A stretch of 64,000 bases of DNA from Maribacter sp. (GTDB lineage Bacteria; Bacteroidota; Bacteroidia; Flavobacteriales; Flavobacteriaceae): positions 1-64,000 of the forward strand of contig DRFI01000004.1 of assembly GCA_011050675.1 (NCBI GenBank), read 5' to 3'. A model generated the notes under the pieces. That model was not told where the DNA came from. It did not search any database and saw only the letters and a list, made by a program, of their open reading frames with translations. Made by a program: the position numbers and the translations under genes. Below, one piece after another: positions 34,758 to 44,350 of the stretch; positions within the stretch are counted from its first letter, which is position 1, and each line of letters starts with the position of its first letter.

Positions 34758-36000
34758 TCAAATCATATTTAGTACAATCACCCTATTACTAATAGGTTCT
34801 CAACATATCTCTGCCCAGTCTGAGGCATTAACTAGTTCTCCATATTCACTATATGGTTTAGGTGTTATTAACCAAACTAGCATTGGCAAATTCAATAGTT
34901 TGGGCTATAGTGGTATTGGTATAAAATCGCCCTATGAACTTAATAACTTAAATCCTGCCAACTACGCATTGGTGCCTCAAAATTCATTTTTATATGATAT
35001 TGGAGTAACGGGTGAATATAATAATTACAGTAACTCATCTACATCTGAAGGAAAATCAAATGTAAATTTCTCCAATCTTGCATTCGGATTTAGAGTAATG
35101 GAAAATTTAGGCGCAGGTATTACTATGACACCTTACAGCGACGTTGGGTATTCTATTCTGGGTGTTAGCAGTAATATTGAAGGATCTACAGAAACTTTTG
35201 AGAGTAACATTACTGGTTTGGGTGGTCTAAATGATATTAAACTTAATGCCGGTTACTCACTTACACCCAAACTTAGACTTGGCTTAAGCGCATCGTTTTT
35301 ATTTGGAAATATTGAAGAAACTGAATCTTTTATTTATAGTTCCACCACATTCGAATCCATAAAAAAAACTAACTATAGTGGTGCACGACTAGGCTTTGGA
35401 TTTCAATATGATATAAATGAAAAAATCACTATCGGTAGTACCGTTCAATTACCAACGAGTTTAAATGGTAACCTTAAAAGATCCGTAAACAAATCTCTTT
35501 CTGGAATCGATATTTCCGTTGAAGATGAAAGTTCCGATTATGTTTCAGATTTTAAACTACCCTTAGAACTTGGGTTTGGGATGAGCATAAAACCTATAGA
35601 TGAGATAACTTTTAGTGCAGATTACAAGAAAAACTTTTGGACAGACACTGATCAATCTGAAAATATTGGTAGCTATCAAGACCAAGATATTTATGCCTTT
35701 GGTTTAGAATACCTTCAAGATCCTACTAGTTATAAATATGGTCAAAGAATAAGCTACAGATTGGGCTACAATTATGATAATGGTTATTTAGCCATTGGTG
35801 ACAGCAAAGTAGAAGGTTACAATTTTACTGCAGGTGTTGGTATACCAACAAGTAGGGGTACACACTCAATGATTAACCTATCATATAGTTATGGCTCTAA
35901 AGGACTATTACAAAACGTTCTAGTCAAAGAAAACTACCACCTCATTACATTGAACCTAAGCTTAGAAGACTTATGGTTTGTAAAGAGAAAAATCAATTAA
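34747..36000 (+). CDS. Outer-membrane beta-barrel protein
   Basis: 417 residues with a signal peptide ending SAQS. After a motif SPYSLYGLGVINQTS and NNLNPANYALVPQ, it consists of amphipathic strands with aromatic girdles (for example LAFGFRVMENLGAGITMTP and RISYRLGYNYDNGYLAIGD). This matches FadL-like outer-membrane proteins of Bacteroidota. Translational overlap with the DUF4270 lipoprotein suggests a two-gene outer-membrane unit. The cargo or role is unknown. Confidence 0.83.
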   Translation: MKINQIIFSTITLLLIGSQHISAQSEALTSSPYSLYGLGVINQTSIGKFNSLGYSGIGIKSPYELNNLNPANYALVPQNSFLYDIGVTGEYNNYSNSSTSEGKSNVNFSNLAFGFRVMENLGAGITMTPYSDVGYSILGVSSNIEGSTETFESNITGLGGLNDIKLNAGYSLTPKLRLGLSASFLFGNIEETESFIYSSTTFESIKKTNYSGARLGFGFQYDINEKITIGSTVQLPTSLNGNLKRSVNKSLSGIDISVEDESSDYVSDFKLPLELGFGMSIKPIDEITFSADYKKNFWTDTDQSENIGSYQDQDIYAFGLEYLQDPTSYKYGQRISYRLGYNYDNGYLAIGDSKVEGYNFTAGVGIPTSRGTHSMINLSYSYGSKGLLQNVLVKENYHLITLNLSLEDLWFVKRKIN

Positions 36001-36110
36001 TAAAAAGTAGTGAATAGAAACTATATAAAACCCTGTTCATTTTAAGACCTCCACTAGTAATTCATTTATTTAGAACCCTAATAGGAACCGATTAAATGAA
36101 AACTAAAAAA

Positions 36111-36130
36111 GCCCGGATATATATCCGGGC
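36111..36130. terminator. Bidirectional terminator between the outer-membrane gene and rpsA
   Basis: A perfect 20-base inverted repeat, GCCCGGATATATATCCGGGC, is preceded by six A residues and followed by TTTTATTTTT. It serves the plus-strand operon and the minus-strand rpsA. Confidence 0.9.
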
Positions 36131-36169
36131 TTTTATTTTTAATCCTTTATCAGGATTTATAATAAGAAA

Positions 36170-38005
36170 TTACTTCTTCTTAGAATCAGCTTCCATCTTA
36201 TCTTTCAACGCTTGTAGTGCATCGTTAGCATCACCTAAAGTAGGCTTAGCTTCATCTGCGCTAGCTGCTTGTCTTTTGACAGCTGCTTTTACATTACGTT
36301 GCTCTTCTTCACGGAAAATAGCAGTATGACTAGCTACAACACGTTTGAAGTCTTTATTGAACTCAATAATCTTGAATTCAGCTTCATCGCCTTTACCTAG
36401 TTTCTTACCATCTTCTTTCTCTAAATGACGTTGAGGAATGAATGCAGTAATATCTTCGTTAAATTCAATTGTTGCACCTTTATCAACTACATCAGAAATG
36501 GTTGCTGTATGAACTGTACCCAAAGCGAATTCAGTTTCATATTTATCCCAAGGGTTTTCAGTAGTTTGTTTATGACCTAAACTTAACTTACGACCTTCAA
36601 CATCTAATTCTAATACTTCAACTTCTAAAGTATCGCCTACGTTAGTAAACTCAGATGGATGTTTGATTTTCTTAGTCCAAGAAAGATCAGAGATGTAAAT
36701 TAAACCGTCAATACCTTCTTCTAGCTCAACAAAAACACCAAAGTTTGTAAAGTTTCTTACAATACCTTTATGTTTAGAAGCTACAGGATATTTAGTAGTA
36801 ATATCAGTCCAAGGGTCTGGAGTCAATTGCTTGATACCAAGAGACATTTTACGATCTTCACGATCCAATGTCAATACAACCGCTTCAACCTCATCACCAA
36901 CATTTACGAAATCTTGTGCAGAACGCAAGTGCGTAGACCAAGACATTTCAGAAACGTGGATAAGACCTTCAACACCTTCAACAACTTCGATGAATGCGCC
37001 ATAATCAGCTATAACAACTACTTTACCTTTTACTTTATCACCAATCTTAATTTCATCAGATAAAGCTTCCCAAGGATGCTTCTCTAATTGCTTAAGACCT
37101 AATTGTATTCTAGATTTGTTTTCATCAAAATCAAGAATTACAACATTTAATTTCTGGTCAAGTTCAACAACCTCGTTCGGGTGGTTGATTCTGCTCCAAG
37201 AAAGGTCAGTAATGTGAACTAAACCATCAACACCACCAAGATCAATAAAGACACCGTAAGAAGTAATGTTTTTAACAACACCTTCTAATACTTGTCCTTT
37301 TTCAAGTTGGCTAATGATTTCTTTCTTCTGTTCTTCAATATCAGCTTCAATAAGAGCTTTGTGAGAAACAACAACGTTTTTAAATTCGTGGTTGATTTTT
37401 ACAACCTTGAATTCCATTGTTTTGTTAACATACTGATCGTAATCACGAATAGGCTTAACATCAATTTGAGAACCTGGTAAGAAAGCTTCAATACCAAATA
37501 CGTCAACGATCATACCTCCTTTAGTTCTGCATTTAACAAAACCACTAACGATTTCTTCTTTGTCATGAGCCGCATTTACACGGTCCCAAGCCATAATAGT
37601 TCTCGCCTTTCTGTGAGATAATACTAATTGACCACTTTTATCCTCACGAATATCGATTAATACCTCTACTTTGTCACCAACTTTTAAACCTGGGTTGTAA
37701 CGAAATTCGTTTAACGAAATTACACCTTCAGATTTTGCGTTGATATCAATAATAGCTTCTCTATCTGTGATATAAACTACCGTTCCCTCAACTACTTCCT
37801 CATCGGCAGTATCAACGAAATTTTCGGCTACTAAGCTTTCAAATTCCTTTAATTTAGAATCATCAACACGCTCAATTCCTTGCTCGTATTTTTCCCAATT
37901 AAAGTTTTCTAAAAATTCTTGTGGATCTTGCTGTGGAGTTTCAACAGCTTGTTGTGTTGCTTCAGTAGTTTCTTCTACCTCTGCGTTTGTTTTTTCTTCA
38001 GCCAT
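36170..38005 (-). CDS. rpsA: 30S ribosomal protein S1
   Basis: 611 residues with six S1 RNA-binding domains. Each opens with a strand such as EGTVVYITDREAIID, SGFVKCRTKGGMIVD, EGVVKNITSYGVFID, KGKVVVIADYGAFIE, KGIVRNFTNFGVFVE and ATISDVVDKGATIEF. S1 binds mRNA leaders to help initiation in organisms with weak Shine-Dalgarno sequences, as here. The N-terminus is Glu/Thr/Gln-rich and the C-terminus is Lys/Ala-rich, a flavobacterial feature. It is transcribed alone between two hairpins. Confidence 0.96.
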   Translation of the reverse strand: MAEEKTNAEVEETTEATQQAVETPQQDPQEFLENFNWEKYEQGIERVDDSKLKEFESLVAENFVDTADEEVVEGTVVYITDREAIIDINAKSEGVISLNEFRYNPGLKVGDKVEVLIDIREDKSGQLVLSHRKARTIMAWDRVNAAHDKEEIVSGFVKCRTKGGMIVDVFGIEAFLPGSQIDVKPIRDYDQYVNKTMEFKVVKINHEFKNVVVSHKALIEADIEEQKKEIISQLEKGQVLEGVVKNITSYGVFIDLGGVDGLVHITDLSWSRINHPNEVVELDQKLNVVILDFDENKSRIQLGLKQLEKHPWEALSDEIKIGDKVKGKVVVIADYGAFIEVVEGVEGLIHVSEMSWSTHLRSAQDFVNVGDEVEAVVLTLDREDRKMSLGIKQLTPDPWTDITTKYPVASKHKGIVRNFTNFGVFVELEEGIDGLIYISDLSWTKKIKHPSEFTNVGDTLEVEVLELDVEGRKLSLGHKQTTENPWDKYETEFALGTVHTATISDVVDKGATIEFNEDITAFIPQRHLEKEDGKKLGKGDEAEFKIIEFNKDFKRVVASHTAIFREEEQRNVKAAVKRQAASADEAKPTLGDANDALQALKDKMEADSKKK

Positions 38006-38128
38006 TTGCTGATTAATAATTTGTATTCCATAACCTTATCAAGACTTAGGCAACGACTATGAAAGTTGTTATATTTATTTGTTTATCTAATCCCTTTTTT
38101 CTCCTGACTTCCTTGCAAAAAAGGTGTG

Positions 38129-38159
38129 CAAAAATAATCATTTTATTTAAACTAAACAA
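38129..38159 (-). promoter_or_regulatory. Putative promoter of rpsA
   Basis: On the minus strand, TTG (plus 38157-38159) and TATTTTTG (plus 38129-38136) are 20 bases apart, the spacing preferred in Bacteroidota. The leader to the ATG at 38005 would be about 120 bases long, unusually long for this window and compatible with regulation at the RNA level. Confidence 0.62.
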
Positions 38160-38193
38160 CATAACTAATTATGTTTCATTCATTTATCGATTA

Positions 38194-38209
38194 TGGCACG
38201 ATTTTGGAA
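38194..38209 (+). promoter_or_regulatory. Possible sigma-54 promoter of the LysM gene
   Basis: TGGCACGATTTTGGAA matches the -24 element TGGCACG exactly and keeps the GG-to-G spacing to the -12 element, though the -12 half (TGGAA) departs from TTGCA. It lies 61 bases before the ATG at 38271. No sigma-54 gene is in the window to support it. Confidence 0.4.
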
Positions 38210-38270
38210 TAAAATATTATAAATATGCGTAACTTAGAAGTATAAAATTAACCATTAAAAAATTATAATT

Positions 38271-38651
38271 ATGAGTGTTAAAGCGAAGTATCAAGGTCTT
38301 TTGGACCTAGGTGAGCAATTAGGTATAAAAGACGGTAACGTAACTGTTGAAGGTGATGTTCTTAAAATAAAAGGACAAGCAAAAACTCCTTATGAAAAAG
38401 ATCTAATGTGGGATAAAATTAAACAATTAGGTGGCGAAAGTCCTTCTGACATAAAAGCAAATATTTCTGTTGAAGATGATTCTGTATATCACAGACACGT
38501 GGTAAAAGGTGGTGAGTCTTTAAGTAAAATAGCTAAACATTACTATGGTGACGCTATGCAGTATAAAGCTATATTTGAAGCTAACACTGGTATTTTGAAA
38601 AACCCAGATGTTATTCATCCAGACCAAGTATTGGTTATTCCAAACAAATAG
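38271..38651 (+). CDS. BON-LysM protein of the YgaU/Kbp type
   Basis: 126 residues without a signal peptide. Residues 1-70 resemble a BON domain (GNVTVEGDVLKIKGQAKTP) and residues 74-124 are a LysM domain (HVVKGGESLSKIAKHYYGD, then NTGILKNPDVIHPDQ). E. coli Kbp/YgaU has this order and binds K+ in the cytoplasm; the lack of a signal here agrees with a cytoplasmic role. It is a single-gene unit, ended by the hairpin at 38674-38696. Confidence 0.87.
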   Translation: MSVKAKYQGLLDLGEQLGIKDGNVTVEGDVLKIKGQAKTPYEKDLMWDKIKQLGGESPSDIKANISVEDDSVYHRHVVKGGESLSKIAKHYYGDAMQYKAIFEANTGILKNPDVIHPDQVLVIPNK

Positions 38652-38673
38652 TATTGATACTATAAAATTAAAA

Positions 38674-38696
38674 AGAGGTTAGCAATGCTAACCTCT
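38674..38696. terminator. Bidirectional terminator between the LysM gene and cmk
   Basis: An 11-base stem, AGAGGTTAGCA, with its complement across a single unpaired base, flanked by A and T runs. It serves the plus-strand LysM gene and minus-strand cmk, which converge here. Confidence 0.88.
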
Positions 38697-38700
38697 TTTT

Positions 38701-39396
38701 TTATGCTTGTTTTTCTATAACCCGAAGCGAATGTTCATACATTCTTTGAAATTGATCCTCTAATCCTAAATCACTATTATCAAATTCTATGGCGTCTTTA
38801 GCTCTTTTCAAAGGTGATATTGCACGGTTACTGTCAATATAATCTCGTTTTTGAACATTCTCTAAAATATCTGCATATAGAACATTCTCTCCTCTATCCA
38901 ATAATTCTTTATATCTCCTAACTGCACGTTTCTCTGGCGAAGCTGTCATAAAAATTTTGAGTTCAGCATCTGGGAATACCACTGTACCAATATCCCTACC
39001 ATCCATAACAATACCTTTATCAACACCCATTGTTTGCTGCATGGCTACCAATTTCTTTCGGACCGCTTCTAAAACCGCTATCTGACTTACATTTTTAGAT
39101 ACTGGCATTGTTCTAATTTCCTTCTCTACATTTTCACCATTTAAAAACATTTCAGCAAAACCTAAATCTGAATTAAAAACGAATTTCAAATCTATATCAC
39201 CCAAAGTCTTTACTAAGGAATCTTCATCGATCTTATCTTCTTCTACGAAACCTGACCGCATAGCAAACAAAGTTACAGCGCGGTACATTGCACCTGTATC
39301 TACATAAATATAATGTAACTTTTTAGCTAATTGTTTAGCCAAAGTACTCTTCCCCGTAGAGGAAAAACCGTCAATTGCTATTGTTATCTTTTTCAT
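38701..39396 (-). CDS. cmk: (d)CMP kinase
   Basis: 231 residues. The P-loop is GFSSTGKST (9-17), followed by YVDTGAMYRA, MDGRDIGTVVFPDAELKIFMTAS and DYIDSNRAISPLKRA, all characteristic of Cmk. It phosphorylates CMP and dCMP. It is 28 bases downstream of lon and may share its transcript. Confidence 0.96.
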   Translation of the reverse strand: MKKITIAIDGFSSTGKSTLAKQLAKKLHYIYVDTGAMYRAVTLFAMRSGFVEEDKIDEDSLVKTLGDIDLKFVFNSDLGFAEMFLNGENVEKEIRTMPVSKNVSQIAVLEAVRKKLVAMQQTMGVDKGIVMDGRDIGTVVFPDAELKIFMTASPEKRAVRRYKELLDRGENVLYADILENVQKRDYIDSNRAISPLKRAKDAIEFDNSDLGLEDQFQRMYEHSLRVIEKQA

Positions 39397-39424
39397 CGTA
39401 ACATAAATATAAAGAAAAGAGAAT

Positions 39425-41881
39425 TTATAATTCCTTGGCGTTTTTCACTTTAACATCAGTAATTGCAATATCTATTACCTCAGACATTTCTTTTACATAA
39501 TGAAAAGTCAGACCTTTTAAGTATGACTCTTTTATCTCCTTAATATCACGCTCATTATCGGCACAAAGAATAATCTCTTTTATACGTGCTCTTTTAGCCG
39601 CTAGAATTTTTTCTTTAATTCCACCTACCGGCAATACCTTTCCACGTAGGGTAATTTCACCGGTCATAGCCAAACTTTTCTTAATACGTCTCTGTGTAAA
39701 CAGTGAAACCAAAGAGGTTAACATAGTTACACCTGCACTTGGACCATCTTTTGGTGTTGCCCCTTCAGGTACGTGAATATGTACATTGTAATTTTCAAAT
39801 ACAGTAGGGTCTATATTAAAACGTTCAGCATTAGACTTAATGTATTCCATTGCAATGGTTGCCGACTCTTTCATCACCTTACCAAGGTTACCGGTAATAC
39901 TCATAGTTCCTTTACCTTTTGAAAGTATAGACTCTATAAAAAGAATATCACCACCTACACTTGTCCACGCAAGACCAGTTACAACACCTGCAACTTCATT
40001 ATTTTCATATTTGTCTCGCTCCATTTTAGGTGCTCCCAAAATTTCAATAATATCTTGATTGCTTACCTTAATATCATACTCTTCCTCTGTAGCTATAGAT
40101 TTAGCTGCGTAACGAACCATTTTAGCAATTTGCTTTTCTAGGGAACGAACTCCAGATTCACGGGTATAGCCCTCCACAATTTTTTCTAATTGTGGTTTGC
40201 CAATTTTTAAGTGGCTAGTATCTAAACCATGCTCGGTCAATTGCTTGGGCAGTAAATGCTTTTTAGCAATTTCTACTTTCTCTTCAATAGTATATCCACT
40301 CACATGAATAATTTCCATACGGTCTCTCAACGCCGGTTGTATACTACCTAAATTATTGGCAGTAGCAACGAACATCACTTTAGAAAGGTCATAACCTAAC
40401 TCTAAAAAGTTATCATGAAAATCGCTATTCTGCTCTGGATCTAAAACTTCTAGCATCGCAGATGAAGGATCACCTTGATTACTATTAGATAATTTATCTA
40501 TTTCATCAAGTATAAAAACAGGATTTGATGTACCTGCCTTTTTAAGACTTTGAATTATTCTACCTGGCATTGCACCAATGTATGTTTTTCTATGCCCTCT
40601 AATTTCAGCTTCATCCCGCAAACCACCTAAAGACATTCTTACATACTCTCGACCTAATGCTTCTGCAACAGATTTCCCCAATGAAGTTTTACCAACTCCC
40701 GGAGGTCCGTACAAGCATAAAATTGGAGATTTCATGTCATTACGCAATTTTAATACTGCTAAATATTCAATAATTCTCTTCTTAACATCTTCTAAACCAT
40801 AATGATCACGGTCTAGAATTCTTTGTGCTCGTTTTAAATCAAATTTATCTTTTGAATACGCTTTCCAAGGTAAATCTAGTAAAAGATCTAAATAATTTCT
40901 TTGGATGGAATACTCAGCCACTTGCGGATTCATCCGCTTCATTTTTGATAATTCTTTCTCAAAATGTTCTTTTACCTTCTTGCCCCATTTCTTCTTTTTA
41001 GATTTGATTTTCATCTCCTCGAACTCCTCATCATAAGAAACGCCACCTAATTCTTCTTGAATGGTTTTCATTTGCTGATGCAAAAAGTACTCTCTTTGCT
41101 GTTGGTCCAGATCATTTCTAACCTTAGACTGAATATCATTCTTAAGTTCCAACTTCTGCATTTCAACATTCATATATTTCAATGTTGCCAACGCTCTTTC
41201 TTGCAAACTGCCTATTTCTAATAAATCTTGTTTTGCTTTTACATCTAAATTAAGGTTAGAAGAAACAAAGTTTATTAGAAATGAATCGCTCTGAATGTTT
41301 TTAATTGCAAAAGATGCTTCACTAGGAATATTAGGGTTATCCCTAATTATTTTTAGTGCCAATTCTTTGATCGACTCTATAATGGCCAAGAACTCTTTAT
41401 CGTTCTTATCTGGTCTTATTTCTTCAGTCTCTCTTACTGTTGCGGTTAAATAAGGCTTTTTAGTCAACACTTCTGCGACTTCAAAACGTTTTTTACCTTG
41501 AATGATTACAGTTGTATTACCATCTGGCATTTGAAGTACACGCAAAATTTTTGCAACTGTACCCAAAGTATTAATATCCTGTACATCAGGGTTTTCGGTT
41601 TCCTCGTTTTTTTGCGATACTACTCCAATTACTTTAGATCCATTATTGGCATCTTTTATTAAACGAATGCTCTTATCCCTTCCTGCGGTAATAGGAATTA
41701 CTACACCTGGAAAAAGAACTGTATTTCTTAAAGGTAGAATCGGTAAGGTCTCTGGTAGCGTTTCACTATTCATTTGTTCCTCATCTTCTGGGGTCAATAG
41801 TGGTATAAGCTCAGAATCTTGATCGATTCCCTGTAAGGACATATTGTCAAAATTTGAAAATTTAGAATCTCCCATACTCAT
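39425..41881 (-). CDS. lon: ATP-dependent protease Lon
   Basis: 818 residues. The order is an N-terminal substrate-binding domain, an AAA module with Walker A GPPGVGKT (392-399) and ILDEIDKL, and a C-terminal protease domain with catalytic Ser715 in GPSAGVTM and Lys758 in GGIKEK, spaced as in E. coli Lon. It degrades misfolded and regulatory proteins in the cytoplasm. A second Met (41875) could also be the start. Unlike many lon genes no heat-shock promoter could be recognised. Confidence 0.96.
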   Translation of the reverse strand: MSMGDSKFSNFDNMSLQGIDQDSELIPLLTPEDEEQMNSETLPETLPILPLRNTVLFPGVVIPITAGRDKSIRLIKDANNGSKVIGVVSQKNEETENPDVQDINTLGTVAKILRVLQMPDGNTTVIIQGKKRFEVAEVLTKKPYLTATVRETEEIRPDKNDKEFLAIIESIKELALKIIRDNPNIPSEASFAIKNIQSDSFLINFVSSNLNLDVKAKQDLLEIGSLQERALATLKYMNVEMQKLELKNDIQSKVRNDLDQQQREYFLHQQMKTIQEELGGVSYDEEFEEMKIKSKKKKWGKKVKEHFEKELSKMKRMNPQVAEYSIQRNYLDLLLDLPWKAYSKDKFDLKRAQRILDRDHYGLEDVKKRIIEYLAVLKLRNDMKSPILCLYGPPGVGKTSLGKSVAEALGREYVRMSLGGLRDEAEIRGHRKTYIGAMPGRIIQSLKKAGTSNPVFILDEIDKLSNSNQGDPSSAMLEVLDPEQNSDFHDNFLELGYDLSKVMFVATANNLGSIQPALRDRMEIIHVSGYTIEEKVEIAKKHLLPKQLTEHGLDTSHLKIGKPQLEKIVEGYTRESGVRSLEKQIAKMVRYAAKSIATEEEYDIKVSNQDIIEILGAPKMERDKYENNEVAGVVTGLAWTSVGGDILFIESILSKGKGTMSITGNLGKVMKESATIAMEYIKSNAERFNIDPTVFENYNVHIHVPEGATPKDGPSAGVTMLTSLVSLFTQRRIKKSLAMTGEITLRGKVLPVGGIKEKILAAKRARIKEIILCADNERDIKEIKESYLKGLTFHYVKEMSEVIDIAITDVKVKNAKEL

Positions 41882-42138
41882 ATATCGGTCATTCTGTCAT
41901 TAAACTAACAGAATTTTATTTTTATAAATTATACATAAATGCTGTAAAAGCAATGAAAACTAAGCTATTATAGCTTTTAACACCTTCATTTGCATCTATG
42001 TATTTCAATTCTTGTGCCAACTAAAAAGAATCATTTTAAAAATTAGACAGAATAGAAATAAAGAATAATTTCATATTAATCATCTTCAACTGTAACAAAC
42101 CGTAAATTGAAACATCTTTCAATAAAACCAATCACTTT

Positions 42139-42693
42139 TTGAGCCAACAAAGAGAACATATTGATGAGCTAGTGCAATTGTGCATGGCCGGTAAACAGAG
42201 TGCACAGCTAGAAGTGTACAATAGGTATTACAAGGCTATGTTCAACACATCACTCAGAATCGTAAAAGACACTGCCCAAGCAGAAGACATTATGCAAGAA
42301 TCGTTTCTAAGCGCATTTACGAAACTGCATACTTTTAAAGGGGAAGTAACTTTTGGATCCTGGTTAAAACGCATTGTTATTAACAACAGCATACATCAAT
42401 ATAGAAAGCAACAAAAAAAGAATGAAGTTGCTTTAGATGAAGTATTGTACAAGGTCGAGGATAATGAAGGAATTGCATCTGACCATGTGTTTACAGAACT
42501 AAAGGCTCAAAAAGTGATGGAAACCATGAAAGATTTAAAAGACAATTACAGAATTTCCTTGACCTTACATCTAATTGAAGGGTTTGATTATGATGAAATC
42601 AGCGAAATCATGAACATTAGTTATGCTAATTGCAGAACTACTGTTTCACGAGCTAAAGAAAGTTTAAGAAAGAAATTAACACTCGCAATCTAA
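42139..42693 (+). CDS. ECF-type RNA polymerase sigma factor
   Basis: 184 residues with a TTG start. Region 2 is YNRYYKAMFNTSLRIVKD...AEDIMQESFLSAF, and region 4 is YRISLTLHLIEGFDYDEISEIMNISYANCRTTVSRAKESL. The first ATG is 15 codons later (42184), but would cut region 2 short. The stop overlaps the start of the membrane anti-sigma-like gene by one base. It should direct transcription of this operon and other envelope-linked genes; the target promoter is unknown. Confidence 0.9.
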   Translation: MSQQREHIDELVQLCMAGKQSAQLEVYNRYYKAMFNTSLRIVKDTAQAEDIMQESFLSAFTKLHTFKGEVTFGSWLKRIVINNSIHQYRKQQKKNEVALDEVLYKVEDNEGIASDHVFTELKAQKVMETMKDLKDNYRISLTLHLIEGFDYDEISEIMNISYANCRTTVSRAKESLRKKLTLAI

Positions 42694-43256
42694 TGAAGAA
42701 AGATACTATTGACGAGCTTTTTAATAAGCTACAGGATACTATAGATTATGCGGAACCCGCAAATGGGCACCAACAACGCTTTTTAGAAAAATTAAATAAT
42801 TCTAAAGGGGTTGCTACGTTCGCACCTAAGAAAAAGAACTCTTGGTTTCTAACATTATCTGTTGCCGCAACAATTGCCATACTTCTATCGGTAGGTATAT
42901 TCCAATATAATACAACTAGTAGTATTGACGATAAGGTGGCGCAAATTTCACCTGAAGCTTCTAATACTCAATTTTATTTCGCGAATTTAATTGAGCAGCA
43001 AATCAAAGAACTGAATTCTGAAAAATCACCAGAAACAGAAAAAATCATAAATGACACCATGGGTCAATTGAAAAAGCTTCAATTGAACTATACCAAAATG
43101 GAACAAGATTTAGTAAACGGTGGTAATAGCAAATTAATTTTAAGTGCTATGATTACTAATTTCCAAACAAGAATAGATCTTCTAAACGAAGTAATGGTAC
43201 AAATTGAAAATATTAAATCAATTAAAAAATCGAATAATGAAAACTATACTATATAA
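42693..43256 (+). CDS. Putative membrane anti-sigma factor
   Basis: 187 residues. One membrane segment (about 48-66, FLTLSVAATIAILLSVGIF) separates a cytoplasmic N-terminal part (MKKDTIDELFNKLQDTIDYAEP) from a periplasmic part with heptad-like Leu/Ile spacing, likely coiled-coil. The layout is that of anti-sigma factors encoded next to ECF sigma genes, though the usual HxxxCxxC zinc motif is absent. The 3' end overlaps the next gene by 20 bases. Assignment rests on gene order and topology, not on recognised sequence motifs. Confidence 0.72.
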   Translation: MKKDTIDELFNKLQDTIDYAEPANGHQQRFLEKLNNSKGVATFAPKKKNSWFLTLSVAATIAILLSVGIFQYNTTSSIDDKVAQISPEASNTQFYFANLIEQQIKELNSEKSPETEKIINDTMGQLKKLQLNYTKMEQDLVNGGNSKLILSAMITNFQTRIDLLNEVMVQIENIKSIKKSNNENYTI

Positions 43257-44328
43257 ATACACCTGGTTACTTTTACTTGCGTGCACTACCGCTGCAACTG
43301 CCAATGACACCTCTTTTGATGGTAAGCACACCAAAGAAAAAACCATAAAAAAAGAGTTCAATGTAAGCTCTAACGCTCTACTTAAAATAAACAACTCTTA
43401 TGGTAACTTAAACATTACCTCATGGAATGAAAACAGGGTGGTTATTGAAGTTCACATTAAAACCAATGGCAACAACGAAGAAAAGGTTCAGAAAAAATTA
43501 GATGAAATATCTATTGATTTTGAAGCTAGTAACGAACGTGTTTCTGCCGAGACTATTTTTAACAAGAGTAGTAATGGCTGGGGATGGAGCTGGGGAAATA
43601 ATAGTAATGTTAATATGCAGATCAACTACACCATTAAAGTTCCTGTAAAAAACAATGTGGACATTAGTAACGATTATGGCAATATTATTCTTGATAGAAT
43701 TGACGGTCATGCTAGAATTAATTGTGATTATGGTAGGCTAGAATTAGGTGAACTTAGAGGTCGAAACAACCGTTTAAACTTCGATTACACTTCTAAATCT
43801 ACAATTGGTTATATTAATAGTGGAGAAATAAGAGCTGATTATTCAGGATTTACTATTGAAAAAGCAGGAAATCTTGCTATAAATGCCGATTACACTAACG
43901 CCAGTATTGGCACTATGGACAACTTGGAGTATACGAGTGATTACGGTAATATGGATATTGACGAATTAAAGAGTATCGATGGTAATGGTGATTATATTAC
44001 TGTAAAATTAGGTACCGTACACGGCGATGTTTCTATTGTTGCAGACTACGGTTCTATTCGAATAGAAGAGCTAGCCGCTGATGCTGGTAATGTAAATATT
44101 AGAACTGATTATACCGGAATTAAAATTGGATACAATAGCGGATATCATTTCGATTTCGATATAACGACTAGTTATGCGGGAGTTAGCGGAAAAGATGATT
44201 TTACAATCAATATCAGTACAGAAAAATCATCTGACAAACATTACGAAGGTTTTTATGGGTCTAAAGGAAGTGGAAATAAAATGACACTATCTAGTGACTA
44301 TGGCGGAATCAGTTTTACCAAAAAATAA
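43237..44328 (+). CDS. Exported DUF4097-like beta-solenoid protein
   Basis: 363 residues from the ATG at 43237, with a signal peptide ending TANDTS. From about residue 130 the protein is built of ~20-residue units, each with a D-Y dipeptide (SNDYGN, NCDYGR, NFDYTS, RADYSG, NADYTN, TSDYGN, VADYGS, RTDYTG, TSYAG, SSDYGG). This periodicity indicates a parallel beta-helix. The N-terminal part (NSYGNLNITSWNENRVVIEVH) is typical of DUF4097. It lies in the ECF sigma operon, so it is probably an envelope effector or sensor of that system. Confidence 0.8.
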   Translation: MKTILYKYTWLLLLACTTAATANDTSFDGKHTKEKTIKKEFNVSSNALLKINNSYGNLNITSWNENRVVIEVHIKTNGNNEEKVQKKLDEISIDFEASNERVSAETIFNKSSNGWGWSWGNNSNVNMQINYTIKVPVKNNVDISNDYGNIILDRIDGHARINCDYGRLELGELRGRNNRLNFDYTSKSTIGYINSGEIRADYSGFTIEKAGNLAINADYTNASIGTMDNLEYTSDYGNMDIDELKSIDGNGDYITVKLGTVHGDVSIVADYGSIRIEELAADAGNVNIRTDYTGIKIGYNSGYHFDFDITTSYAGVSGKDDFTINISTEKSSDKHYEGFYGSKGSGNKMTLSSDYGGISFTKK

Positions 44329-44350
44329 TCAATCAGTCAATCAATTAAAT

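Noticed and set aside
43498..43710. Minus-strand frame of 70 codons
   Set aside because: It lies fully inside the DUF4097-like gene and has no supporting motif.
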